From: an uncultured Clostridia bacterium
GTDB taxonomy: Bacteria; Bacillota; Clostridia; Saccharofermentanales; Saccharofermentanaceae
DNA: 64,000 bases
Reading direction: 5' to 3'
NCBI GenBank assembly: GCA_946407705.1
Contig: CAMJPC010000002.1
Coordinates: 310,001-374,000 of the forward strand
Under the pieces are notes generated by a model. The model had not been told where the DNA came from and ran no database searches. It worked only from the letters and a program-made list of their open reading frames with translations. The position numbers and the translations under genes were made by a program. The first letter of the stretch is position 1; each line of letters opens with the position of its first letter. Below are positions 43,910 through 52,334 of this stretch, piece after piece.

Positions 43910-44311
43910 ATGAGATGGGAAGACTTGCCCGAATCACTTAATTGGGACCGTAGACTGGCCTATTTTCTTGACCCTGCCAAGCAGAACGAGATCACCAGGG
44001 AAGAACTTCAGGAAGCATTGGCGATCCTCACTTCGCTTTACTGCGACGAGCACTACAATCTCCGTTTCCTCGAATGCTACATCGAAGAGCACATGGGCGA
44101 AGACAAGCTCGAACAGATAATCGAGAACGGCATCCGGACCGACGCGGTCCTCGACCGTTACGCTGTCGTCATTGACGAGGAAGAGATAGAAGACCGCATG
44201 ATCGCCGCGCGTGACATGGTCAACAGGATCGCAGATGAATATGACGATCTCGCGGCCCAGGACCGCGAAGAGAACGGCGGTTCGCAAGGCGACTGGCCAA
44301 GCGACTTCTAA
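43910..44311 (+). CDS. Acidic cytoplasmic protein of unknown function
   Basis: Protein of 133 residues, strongly acidic and helical, with no Cys pair or membrane segment. It begins MRWEDLPESLNWDRRLAYFL and has a later stretch with VVIDEEEIEDRMIAARDMVN. AAGGAGG precedes the ATG. Divergent from the zinc-ribbon/rpoD operon. Not recognised. Confidence 0.7.
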   Translation: MRWEDLPESLNWDRRLAYFLDPAKQNEITREELQEALAILTSLYCDEHYNLRFLECYIEEHMGEDKLEQIIENGIRTDAVLDRYAVVIDEEEIEDRMIAARDMVNRIADEYDDLAAQDREENGGSQGDWPSDF

Positions 44312-44617
44312 GCCTTTATTTCAGCTGATTTGAGCTTTCTTTTCGGGCATCCGGCAAATACCGGAGGCCGGGTTTGTCATGTGATTTTTTCGATGGCGGC
44401 GGAAAGCTTGATCACACTATGCTTTGACCTTCAAAGTAAGTATTTTCAGGCATTTCGGGGCGAAAACCGCAGTTTTCCCTTAGTTTTGCTACGAATTTGA
44501 CTCATTGTTGTCACATACGGTAAATATTCAAGCGGTAGTATATGTATGAATATCCCTAAATGGCACATCATGCGGGGACTTAAGTGATTTGGAATTAAAC
44601 AGAAAGGTGATATTGAA
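44312..44617. promoter_or_regulatory. Intergenic region with probable promoter for the SH3 lipoprotein
   Basis: No gene is visible. A weak GC hairpin (TCCGG...CCGGA, 44350-44365) follows the gene at 43910. A possible promoter is TTGACT at 44497-44502 and TAAATA at 44521-44526, leaving a leader of about 90 bases before the lipoprotein. Confidence 0.45.
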
Positions 44618-45184
44618 ATGAAAAGATTCGAGTTAGACAGAACCAAGATTGTTTCAATTGCTCTTGCTTCAATATTAACGTTTATGCTCGTAACAGGCTG
44701 CGCCAAGAAAAAGGCAGTCGTAACAAGTCTTGCCACAGTCGCGACCACGACTGAGATAACAACAGAGTCAACGACCGAGTCCGAGACAGAGACTGAGACT
44801 GAGACTGAAACCGAGACCGAGACCTCCGAGACAACAACGGAGACGACGACCGAAGCAACCACGACCGAGGCCACGACCACGGAAGAAGAGACCACGACCA
44901 CCAAGAAAAAGACCACGACCAAAAAGAAGAAGGCCACGACCGCTCCCGGCAAGATCAAGACAACAGCCATGAGACTTAAGGTCTATGCCAAGGGCAAGAT
45001 GAACGTAAGATCCGGTCCGGGCACCAACTACAAGATCGTCAAGACCCTCGAAAAGGGTGACGCCATCGACGTAAGAGGCAAGACCAACAACGGCTGGTAC
45101 AAGACCATCAACGGCAACTACGTCCTCGCCTCCCTCACGACAAAGACACAGCCCAAGAACACAAACACCAATAAGTTTGAGTAA
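44618..45184 (+). CDS. Lipoprotein with Thr/Glu repeat linker and SH3b domain
   Basis: Protein of 188 residues. Signal peptide with lipobox VTGC (Cys28), then a low-complexity linker of about 75 residues made of TE/TT runs and Lys-rich blocks (TTKKKTTTKKKKATT), then a bacterial SH3 domain (about 118-175: MNVRSGPGTNYKIVKTLEKG, GWYKTINGNYV). SH3b domains usually bind cell wall peptides. The DNA for the linker contains a run of GAGACT-like hexamers. AAGGTG precedes the ATG and a strong terminator follows. Confidence 0.85.
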   Translation: MKRFELDRTKIVSIALASILTFMLVTGCAKKKAVVTSLATVATTTEITTESTTESETETETETETETETSETTTETTTEATTTEATTTEEETTTTKKKTTTKKKKATTAPGKIKTTAMRLKVYAKGKMNVRSGPGTNYKIVKTLEKGDAIDVRGKTNNGWYKTINGNYVLASLTTKTQPKNTNTNKFE

Positions 45185-45200
45185 AGTAAAAAGCCAGAGA

Positions 45201-45230
45201 AAAAGGCGCCTCGCACGGGGCGCCTTTTTT
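45201..45230 (+). terminator. Terminator after the SH3 lipoprotein
   Basis: AAAAGGCGCC / GGCGCCTTTT with an eight-base loop and T tail. Symmetric, so it can work in both directions. Confidence 0.9.
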
Positions 45231-45275
45231 ATTGACCAAACCCACGCCTATGAAGAATAAATACCAAAAATGTGT

Positions 45276-45304
45276 CTGACAGAGTCTTTTTAATGTGCTA
45301 AAAT
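45276..45304 (+). promoter_or_regulatory. Promoter of the buk-pta operon
   Basis: CTGACA (45276-45281) and TAAAAT (45299-45304) with a 17-base spacer, about 60 bases upstream of the butyrate kinase ATG. Good match to a vegetative promoter. Confidence 0.6.
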
Positions 45305-45370
45305 TGCTTGTCATATGCGGAGACGAAGGATTTTCGCTTCCGCAAGTCCAAGACGAAGAAGGTGGGCGTT

Positions 45371-46483
45371 ATGTCAGACACAAAGACATACAGGGTATTC
45401 GTGCTCAATCCCGGCAGCACGTCAACGAAGCTCGAGTATTTCGAGAACGAGAAGAGCATCAAAAAGGACAACATTTTCCACGACTCAACTATTCTACGCA
45501 ATTTCGATACCATTAACGCCCAGCTATACTACCGCATGGAATACGTCCGCAAGTGGCTTAAAGACAACGACATCGACCTCACCGGCATTGACGCGATCGT
45601 CGGCAGAGGCGGCGCGTGCTATCCCGTCTCGAGCGGCACATACGAAGTTGACGAGAGACTCTTAAACGACGTCCGCGCTGCAAAAGGCGGCGTTTACCAC
45701 TCCTCCATGCTCGGCATCCAGATGGCGAAAGAACTCCACGACGAGTTCGGCGGCCGTCTTCTCATGGTCGACCCGATCGTCGTTGACGAACTTCAGGACG
45801 TGGCAAGGATCACAGGCGTAAAGGGCCTTTACAGGACTTCCGCAACACACGCCCTCAACCTCAAGGCTACCGCCCGCGAGCATGCCAAGAGGACCGGCGT
45901 CAAATATAAGGACATGAACTACATCGTCTGCCACATCGACGGCGGCATCACCGTAACGGCTCACCAGAAGGGCCGCATGATAGACGCTAACGACGGCAGC
46001 GGCGGCGACGGCCCGTTCACTCCCACCCGCATGGGCACGATGGCAGTTACCGACGTCATCAAATTCCTTTTCGACAAGCCGATCGACGAAGTAAGAAAGC
46101 TCTGCCAGTCAACAGGCGGCCTTTCTTCATGGTTCGGCACATCAAATTCTGACACCATCCACGAGTTAGTTGAGCAGGGCGACCCCAAGGCAACACTCAT
46201 CTGGAACGCCCTGATCTACCAGATCACAAAGCTCATCGGCTCCATGGCATGCGTGCTTCACGGCAAGGTTGACGCGATCATCCTCACCGGCGGACTGATG
46301 CGTTTCGACGACGTTCTTGAAGGCATCAGGGAAGCATGCGAATGGATCGCGCCCGTCTCCTCCTATCCCGGAGAACTCGAGCACGAGGCAATGAGAGACG
46401 GCGCACTCCGCGTTCTGCGCGGCGAGGAAGAAGCAAAGACATATCCCGGAAAGCCTGTTTTCTCGGGATTTGATTTCGATTGA
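45371..46483 (+). CDS. buk: Butyrate kinase-type acyl kinase
   Basis: Protein of 370 residues of the acetate/butyrate kinase (ASKHA) family. It makes ATP from an acyl phosphate and ADP. VFVLNPGSTSTKLEYFEN is the butyrate kinase phosphate loop, followed by GRGGACYPVSSGTYEVDERL, VCHIDGGITVTAHQKG and IILTGGLMRFDD. ATG 45371 follows AAGGTGG; the earlier frame lacks a site. The next gene encodes a Pta-type enzyme rather than an obvious Ptb, so the acyl group used in vivo could be acetyl, propionyl or butyryl. The buk assignment is by sequence pattern. Confidence 0.85.
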   Translation: MSDTKTYRVFVLNPGSTSTKLEYFENEKSIKKDNIFHDSTILRNFDTINAQLYYRMEYVRKWLKDNDIDLTGIDAIVGRGGACYPVSSGTYEVDERLLNDVRAAKGGVYHSSMLGIQMAKELHDEFGGRLLMVDPIVVDELQDVARITGVKGLYRTSATHALNLKATAREHAKRTGVKYKDMNYIVCHIDGGITVTAHQKGRMIDANDGSGGDGPFTPTRMGTMAVTDVIKFLFDKPIDEVRKLCQSTGGLSSWFGTSNSDTIHELVEQGDPKATLIWNALIYQITKLIGSMACVLHGKVDAIILTGGLMRFDDVLEGIREACEWIAPVSSYPGELEHEAMRDGALRVLRGEEEAKTYPGKPVFSGFDFD

Positions 46484-46497
46484 TAAAGGAGGCACTT

Positions 46498-47505
46498 ATG
46501 GGTTTCATCGACACGATCAAGGCAAAAGCAAAGGCAGATCTCAAGACGATCGTCCTCCCCGAATCAGAGGATGACAGAACCCTCAAAGCTGCCGAAACAG
46601 TAGTAAAAGAAGGCTTCGCGCTCCCCATCATCTTAGGCGCAGAGTCCGATGTAAAAGCCTCCGCCGAGCGCCTCGGCGTCTCGCTCGAAGGCGTTAAGAT
46701 CCTTGATAACACGAAGTCTTCTGACATCGACAGATATGCAGCGCTTCTCGCTGAGATCCGCGCGAAAAAGGGAATGACCTTCGACCAGGCAAAAGAGATC
46801 CTTCTTTCTGACCGCCTGACCTTCGGCATCCTCATGGTCAAGGCCGGCGATGCCGACGGACTCGTATCAGGCGCATGCCACACATCTGCTGACATGCTCC
46901 GCCCAGCCCTCCAGATCATCAAGACGGCACCCGGAAGAAAGGTCGCTTCGATAGCGTTTATTTTCGAGCTGCCCACCACCGAGTTCGGCGAAAACGGCAT
47001 CCTCCTCTGCGCAGACTGCGCCCTGATGCAGGACCCCAACCCCGAAGAACTCGCTGAGATCGGCGCCGAATCCGCCGCATCCTTCGAGGCGCTCGTCGCT
47101 CCCGAGGCCCGCGTCGCTTTCCTCTGCCACTCCACCAAGGGCTCCGCAAAACACCCCTTCGTCGACAAGGTAACTTCAGCAGTCGCCATCGCAAAGGAAA
47201 AGTATCCTGACGTCCTGCTCGACGGCGAACTCCAGCTCGACGCGGCGATCATCCCCGAAGTAGGTGCTTCCAAGGCTCCCGGCTCACCCGTCGCAGGCAA
47301 GGCCAACGTTCTCATCTTCCCTAACCTCGAGGCTGGCAACATCGGCTACAAGCTGATCCAGCGAATCGGCAAAGCCAACGCTTACAGCTTCCTCCAGGGC
47401 CTCGCAGCACCCGTCAACGACCTGTCCAGAGGATGCAGCGTTGAGGAGATCGTAGGTGTCATTGCCGTCACTGCAGTTCAGGCACAGCAGATCAGGAAGG
47501 CGTAA
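46498..47505 (+). CDS. pta: Phosphate acetyltransferase
   Basis: Protein of 335 residues converting acyl-CoA and phosphate to acyl phosphate and CoA. The single-domain Pta pattern is clear: TIVLPESEDDRTLKAA, AGDADGLVSGACHTSADMLR, ALQIIKTAPGRKVASIAF and a C-terminal FPNLEAGNIGYKLIQRIG. Length fits the short Pta class. AAAGGAGG lies seven bases ahead. It follows the kinase by 14 bp; together they form a substrate-level phosphorylation pair at the end of fermentation. Confidence 0.93.
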   Translation: MGFIDTIKAKAKADLKTIVLPESEDDRTLKAAETVVKEGFALPIILGAESDVKASAERLGVSLEGVKILDNTKSSDIDRYAALLAEIRAKKGMTFDQAKEILLSDRLTFGILMVKAGDADGLVSGACHTSADMLRPALQIIKTAPGRKVASIAFIFELPTTEFGENGILLCADCALMQDPNPEELAEIGAESAASFEALVAPEARVAFLCHSTKGSAKHPFVDKVTSAVAIAKEKYPDVLLDGELQLDAAIIPEVGASKAPGSPVAGKANVLIFPNLEAGNIGYKLIQRIGKANAYSFLQGLAAPVNDLSRGCSVEEIVGVIAVTAVQAQQIRKA

Positions 47506-47535
47506 AGCTCAGGCTTCAGACTCGGTTTTTATCAG

Positions 47536-47577
47536 ACTACCGACAAAATCCTCGAAAAGACAGATTTTGTCGGTAGT
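47536..47577. terminator. Long inverted repeat after pta
   Basis: Perfect 15-bp arms ACTACCGACAAAATC and GATTTTGTCGGTAGT with a 12-base loop. The tail TTGTTGT is only moderately T-rich. It lies between pta and the convergent L,D-transpeptidase gene, so it is probably a shared terminator. Confidence 0.65.
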
Positions 47578-47630
47578 TGTTGTAAATCGTTGCAGAACGG
47601 TCGGAATCGCAGGGACGTTCGATCAAAGGA

Positions 47631-48830
47631 TCACTTAAGGAATTTCTTCTTATACAATACGCACTTGGACCAGCTGGGGACGTTGTCGTAGATCCACTTG
47701 GCGTTAGCGGTGGCGAGGCGGATGCAGCCGTGGGAGCAGCGTTTGCCGAGGCGGCCGTCCAAAACTTTCTTGCCGTTGTGTCCCTTGTAGGTGATGCTGT
47801 GGATCCAGAGTTCGCGGTGGATCCTGGTGCCCCAGTAGACCTGCGATCCGTAGGAATAGAAGCCTTTGGTCTTGATGCCGAGGTCGTAGATGCCGTTCCA
47901 GTAGGTCGTGTAGACGCCGGGCGAGCATATGAAGAACTTGATCAGCTGCCAGTGGTGTTTCTTGCCCTTGAAAACTCCGAGGAAGCAGTACTGGCTGTCG
48001 ACTAAGACCATGTACTTGGTCTTGCTGCTGTACTTCTGGGCTTTTTTGATCATGTAGGCTTTGATCTTGGCGGCGTCTTTGTAGTAAGAATTCGTCTTGC
48101 TGACGACGCCGTTGATGTTGGGCATCTTGATGGTGTCAGCCTGGTTGCGTTCGACGAGGACGATCTGGATCGCTTCGATGCAGCGGTCGTAGTCTTCGTT
48201 GCCGGTGATCCAGCCGTCGCAGCACCAGCCGAGCCAGCCGTTCGTGTCGAGGCAGACCCTGTAGAAGACTCTGTATCTGACGAGAAGGCGGTCGGTCAGG
48301 TAGAGCCTGATCTTCTGCATCGGCTTCTTGGCTTTTGCATTGCCGGCGACCTCGAAATTGCCAGCCTGGCCGGTCCAGCCGAGGCCGTCGATATAGGTGT
48401 CGCAGCAGATGCGGCCTTCGATGTCCGACTTGATGCCGACCTCGAGAGCCTCGATGCTCAGGCCTTTGCCGGGCTTGCCGCAGACCATGCCCTGCTGCGT
48501 GTATTCCTTGTCCCAGCCCTTTCCGTGCATGAACGCGCGGTATGTGAGCTCAGCGCCTTCGGGCACTTCGTATGCAACGGTCTTGGGTTTTGTGTTCTTG
48601 GGTTTCTTGGTGGGGGTCTTCTTGGAAGTCTTTTTCGCGCCCTCGAAAAGATCGTCAGTCAGGGCATCTTCTTCGACCGGGGCCGCGTCCAGGGCTTCTT
48701 CTGCCAGGGCGTCTTCGTAAGCTCCGGAGACGGCCGAAGCGTCAGACGTCAGCGGCGCGATCTCCATGAGCATCGTTGCCGTCAGAAGTGCCGTCAGAAA
48801 AATGCAGCTTATGCGCTTGAAACTGACCAA
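47631..48830 (-). CDS. Secreted L,D-transpeptidase (YkuD) with ChW-like repeats
   Basis: Protein of 399 residues. A signal peptide (about 1-32) is followed by a charged Lys/Thr/Pro linker (about 55-85), a middle region with ChW-like repeats (GLSIEALEVGIKSDIEGRICC, GWTGQAGNFEVAG, LGWCCDGWITGNE), and a C-terminal YkuD domain with WIHSITYKG and the catalytic motif CSHGCIRLATANAKW (Cys near 366). It would form 3-3 peptidoglycan cross-links or attach proteins to the wall. GGAGG precedes the ATG. Divergent from the GH9 gene. Confidence 0.9.
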   Translation of the reverse strand: MVSFKRISCIFLTALLTATMLMEIAPLTSDASAVSGAYEDALAEEALDAAPVEEDALTDDLFEGAKKTSKKTPTKKPKNTKPKTVAYEVPEGAELTYRAFMHGKGWDKEYTQQGMVCGKPGKGLSIEALEVGIKSDIEGRICCDTYIDGLGWTGQAGNFEVAGNAKAKKPMQKIRLYLTDRLLVRYRVFYRVCLDTNGWLGWCCDGWITGNEDYDRCIEAIQIVLVERNQADTIKMPNINGVVSKTNSYYKDAAKIKAYMIKKAQKYSSKTKYMVLVDSQYCFLGVFKGKKHHWQLIKFFICSPGVYTTYWNGIYDLGIKTKGFYSYGSQVYWGTRIHRELWIHSITYKGHNGKKVLDGRLGKRCSHGCIRLATANAKWIYDNVPSWSKCVLYKKKFLK

Positions 48831-48951
48831 AACCGTTCTCCTCCGTTTTTATTCTGTGATATCTTATCATACAATTCCTACAGATATGACATACACCTGC
48901 ACAGATTGAAGTATACTTGTAAAAGATTATTGGACCCAAGGAGTGATCACC

Positions 48952-51261
48952 ATGAAAAAGTCATCCGCAACGATAGTCATGTCCATGCTCCTCGTGTCGG
49001 CGTTAGCGCTGGAAGGCTGCGCCGGAACGGGATACAAAGGCCGGCAAGTCGGCAAGGACGCGGAGGTTAAGGCCGCGACGCTTGCTGACAACGCGCCGAA
49101 GATCGACGATTCGAACAACCCCGTCGCACAGGGCAAGAAGATCATTGACATCAATTTCGATGACGGCGGCACGGCGGGATTCGGTTCGTTCAAGGAAGGC
49201 GGCGAGTTCTACCTTGCCAACAAGGACGGCATGCTCGACGTTAAGGTCGTGAACGTAGGTTACCTGGATTACTCCAACCAGGCATTCTGGGACGGGTTCC
49301 CCCTCGTTGAAGGATGCGAATACACTTACAGTTTCGACATCAAGTCGGACATCGAGCGCAAGGTCGAGTACCGTCTGCAGATCAACGGCGGCGACTACCA
49401 CGCTTACAAGGGCGAATACATCAAGGTCGGCCCCGAGGTCACGAACTTCTCGGTCGATTTCGTTATGAAAGACAAATCGGACGCTTCTCCGAGATTAGTT
49501 TTCAATATGGGATTTATGGACGATATGGATAAAGCAAACAAGCCTTCAGAACACCACATTTACATCGATAACATCTGCCTTCAGGTCAAGGACAACGCCA
49601 ACGCGAAAACTCCCGAGATCGAGGCTCTCCCCTCCTACCTCAATGTCGCCGTCAACCAGATGGGCTACAGGCTCAATGACGAGAAGACCGTCTTTGTTAA
49701 GACGCAGAACAACAAGGAGGATTTCTTCGTAGTCAACGCAGAGACCGGCAAGATCGTATGGCAGGGCAAGCTCTCTGAGACTGCTGACGACCCGGCTTCA
49801 AAGAGCAAGGTCGCAAGGGGCGATTTCTCCGGGGTCAACCAGGCAGGAACCTACTACATCTACACCGCCGCGGGTGCTTCCTACACCTTCAGGATCGGCG
49901 ATGACGTTTACAAGGATCTCTACAAGGACGTCGTTCTGATGCTCTACAGGCAGCGCTGCGGCGTCGCGACCGACAAGGCGATCGCTGGCGAGGACTTCGC
50001 GCACGAGGCCTGCCACACGGGCGAAGCAAAGATCTTCGGCACCGATCAGAAGAAAGACGTATCAGGCGGCTGGCATGACGCGGGCGACTACGGAAGATAT
50101 GTCGTCTCAGGCGCGAAAACGATAGCGGACCTTTTCGCTGCGTACGAAGACTACGGCGTAAAGGCTGACGACTTAGGCCTCCCCGAGAGCGGCAACGGTG
50201 TTCCGGACCTCCTCGACGAAGCCCGTTTCGAGCTCGAGTGGATGCTCAAGATGCAGGATGAAAAGACCGGCGGCGTCTATCACAAAGTCACCGGCATGAA
50301 GTTCCCTGACATGGCAACGATTCCCGAAAAGGAAAAAGAAGAAATGGTAATAGCGCCCGTCTCCACCACCGCAACAGGCGACTTCGCGGCAGTAATGGCA
50401 AGGGCGGCGATCATCTACAAGGACATTGACGCAGCCTTCGCCGCAAAGGCATACGCGGCAGCGGCAAATGCCTGGAAATACATCGCCGACAACAACGACA
50501 CGACGGGCTTCAAGAACCCCGAGGGCATGGACACCGGCGAATACCCCGACGCAAACACTCTGGACGAAAGATTCTGGGCTGCAGCAGAGCTCTACCTCGC
50601 GGCAAACGCTGAGGCTGGCGGTGCAAAGAAAGCAGACGCAGACGCTTACTCTGCCTTCATCAAGAAGACCGTCTCCGACTCCGCCCTCAAGCTCGGCCTC
50701 GGCTGGACCGACATGGCAATGTACGCCGTCTACGACCTTGCGAAGTCATCAACTGAGTTCGCCGCAGACGCCAAGAAGCTCCTCCTCGCAGAGGCTGACA
50801 AGCTGATCTCTGACGCCGCAGGCGACAGGTATTTCCAGAGTCTCGGAACAAACTACTACTGGGGCAGCAACATGGGCATCGCTTCCAACGGCGAGCTCCT
50901 CTACATGGCTTCCCACGTCGCTGACGAGAAGGCTGCCGTAAATTACAAGTCGGCCGCTTCCAAGCAGCTCAACTACCTCCTCGGCGCTAACGCGATGGGC
51001 TATTCCTTCGTCACCGGCTACGGTGAGTTCTGTCCCAAGAACGTCCACCACAGGCCCTCCGTCGCAGCCGGCAAAGCAATGCCCGGCATGCTCGTAGGCG
51101 GCGCGGACAACGCTCTCGAGGACGATTACGCAAAGAAGATGTGCAAGGACGAAGCGCCCTCGATGTGCTACGTCGACAACGACGCAAGCTACTCCACCAA
51201 CGAGGTCACCGTCTACTGGAACTCCCCGTTGATCTACATCCTCGCAGCCGAGGGATCCTGA
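48952..51261 (+). CDS. GH9 family glycoside hydrolase lipoprotein
   Basis: Protein of 769 residues. Lipobox LEGC (Cys23) tethers it to the membrane. Then a CBM4/9-like carbohydrate-binding module (about 60-210), an N-terminal Ig-like cellulase domain (about 225-310: LNVAVNQMGYRLNDEKTVFV) and the GH9 catalytic domain (about 315-769). Catalytic motifs are GGWHDAGDYGRYVVSG (Asp base near 378), CPKNVHHRPS and DNDASYSTNEVTVYWNSPLIY (Glu acid near 750). It probably cleaves beta-1,4-glucans such as cellulose or related glucans. AAGGAG precedes ATG 48952. Confidence 0.94.
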   Translation: MKKSSATIVMSMLLVSALALEGCAGTGYKGRQVGKDAEVKAATLADNAPKIDDSNNPVAQGKKIIDINFDDGGTAGFGSFKEGGEFYLANKDGMLDVKVVNVGYLDYSNQAFWDGFPLVEGCEYTYSFDIKSDIERKVEYRLQINGGDYHAYKGEYIKVGPEVTNFSVDFVMKDKSDASPRLVFNMGFMDDMDKANKPSEHHIYIDNICLQVKDNANAKTPEIEALPSYLNVAVNQMGYRLNDEKTVFVKTQNNKEDFFVVNAETGKIVWQGKLSETADDPASKSKVARGDFSGVNQAGTYYIYTAAGASYTFRIGDDVYKDLYKDVVLMLYRQRCGVATDKAIAGEDFAHEACHTGEAKIFGTDQKKDVSGGWHDAGDYGRYVVSGAKTIADLFAAYEDYGVKADDLGLPESGNGVPDLLDEARFELEWMLKMQDEKTGGVYHKVTGMKFPDMATIPEKEKEEMVIAPVSTTATGDFAAVMARAAIIYKDIDAAFAAKAYAAAANAWKYIADNNDTTGFKNPEGMDTGEYPDANTLDERFWAAAELYLAANAEAGGAKKADADAYSAFIKKTVSDSALKLGLGWTDMAMYAVYDLAKSSTEFAADAKKLLLAEADKLISDAAGDRYFQSLGTNYYWGSNMGIASNGELLYMASHVADEKAAVNYKSAASKQLNYLLGANAMGYSFVTGYGEFCPKNVHHRPSVAAGKAMPGMLVGGADNALEDDYAKKMCKDEAPSMCYVDNDASYSTNEVTVYWNSPLIYILAAEGS

Positions 51262-51274
51262 GTTGAGTGATATA

Positions 51275-51967
51275 ATGAAGCCTATGAAGATCTGGGTAGT
51301 AAACGACGACGGCATAGATTCTGAAGGCATCAAAGTGCTGACACGCCATGCCATGAAATTCGGCGAGGTCACGGTCATCGCGCCCGTCGAGCAGTGCTCG
51401 GGCATGTCCCAGCGCCTGACGATCGGCCTTTTCGAGAAGGGCAAGGTCAAAAGAAAGATCAAGAAAGTCCGCTTCCCGATCAAGGGCGTTGACGCCTACG
51501 CAGTCGACGGCACCCCCACCGACTGCATGATAATCGCCTCCGAGTACATCCCGGAGAAGCCCGACATTGTTTTCTCGGGCATCAACCACGGCGAAAACGC
51601 GGGCATCGACATCCTCTACTCCGGCACGATCGGCGCCGCCATGGAGGCTCTGGTCCAGCGCATCCCCGCCATCGCTTTCTCCCTCAAGTGGGAGGCCACG
51701 GACTATGAGCTTGTCGACCGGGAGATCGACGGCATAATCACCGCCCTCCTCGAGAAAAAGCTCCCCCGCAACCAGATCTGGAACGTCAACTTCCCCGTCC
51801 ACAAGCCCTCCGAGTTCAAGGGCATCCTCTGGGACCGCGTCCCCAGCCAGCGCCGCTACGGCAACTGCCCGCAGGACCCCGCCGACGTTGAGAACTCCGA
51901 CCGCGTCGCCCTCGACGAAGGCTACATCTCGATCGGCAAAGTCACGAACATGGCCCTGGTGCCGTGA
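51275..51967 (+). CDS. surE: 5'-nucleotidase SurE
   Basis: Protein of 230 residues. SurE motifs: WVVNDDGIDSEGIKVL at the N-terminus (metal-binding DD), VIAPVEQCSGMSQRLT, VDGTPTDCM and SGINHGENAGIDILYSGTIGAAMEA. It removes phosphate from nucleoside monophosphates with a bound metal ion. The start is not certain: ATG 51275 or ATG 51284; a TTG at 51263 is also in frame. It begins 13 bp after the GH9 stop and may be co-transcribed, though the functions are unrelated. Confidence 0.93.
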   Translation: MKPMKIWVVNDDGIDSEGIKVLTRHAMKFGEVTVIAPVEQCSGMSQRLTIGLFEKGKVKRKIKKVRFPIKGVDAYAVDGTPTDCMIIASEYIPEKPDIVFSGINHGENAGIDILYSGTIGAAMEALVQRIPAIAFSLKWEATDYELVDREIDGIITALLEKKLPRNQIWNVNFPVHKPSEFKGILWDRVPSQRRYGNCPQDPADVENSDRVALDEGYISIGKVTNMALVP

Positions 51968-51994
51968 TCCCTCCCCCTATTGATCCTCGATTCA

Positions 51995-52025
51995 GGGCCG
52001 GCCCGCTTTGGACCGGCTCTTTTTG
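51995..52025 (+). terminator. Terminator after surE
   Basis: GGGCCGG / CCGGCTC stem (one G-U) followed by TTTTT. Confidence 0.8.
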
Positions 52026-52030
52026 TCGGC

Positions 52031-52221
52031 TTACTTACTAAAACCCCGTTTTTTGCAGTTTAGTAAGTGCGTTTTTGCAAAAAACACCCCAAAAACGGCC
52101 CGGTTTACTTACGAAAAGGTGATTTAGAGCCGTTTTAGTAAGTAAAGAGAGTCCTCCAGCGCCACATAAACGCTCAAATTTACTTACTAAAACCGGGTTT
52201 TGAGGCACTTTCGTAAGTAAA
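52031..52221. repeat. Three palindromic repeat units (TTACTTAC ... GTAAGTAA)
   Basis: Units at 52033-52068, 52104-52146 and 52179-52221. Each is an imperfect palindrome of about 36-43 bp with arms CTTAC(T/G)AAA and TTT(A/C)GTAAG and a variable GC-containing loop. The outer arms TTTACTTAC/GTAAGTAAA are perfect in units 2 and 3. They sit between surE and the convergent metallophosphatase gene, outside the two terminators, and code for nothing obvious. Confidence 0.75.
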
Positions 52222-52282
52222 GCCTGCTTAAAAAGCTTTGGCAGGTCAGCCGTGCTTCAGGCTAACCCGGCCCGCCGCACAA

Positions 52283-52306
52283 AAAAACCGCCCGAAGGCG
52301 GTTTTT
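52283..52306. terminator. Bidirectional terminator
   Basis: AAAAACCGCC / GGCGGTTTTT with a CGAA loop, 28 bp from the stop of the metallophosphatase gene (minus), with A and T tracts on both sides. Confidence 0.9.
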
Positions 52307-52334
52307 GTAAGTAATCGTGATTAAGGATAAAAGA

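Noticed and set aside
52031..52221. CRISPR array or promoter operators
   Set aside because: Only three units of uneven spacing with internal palindromes; the sequences between them are not spacer-sized, and there are no cas genes or promoters.
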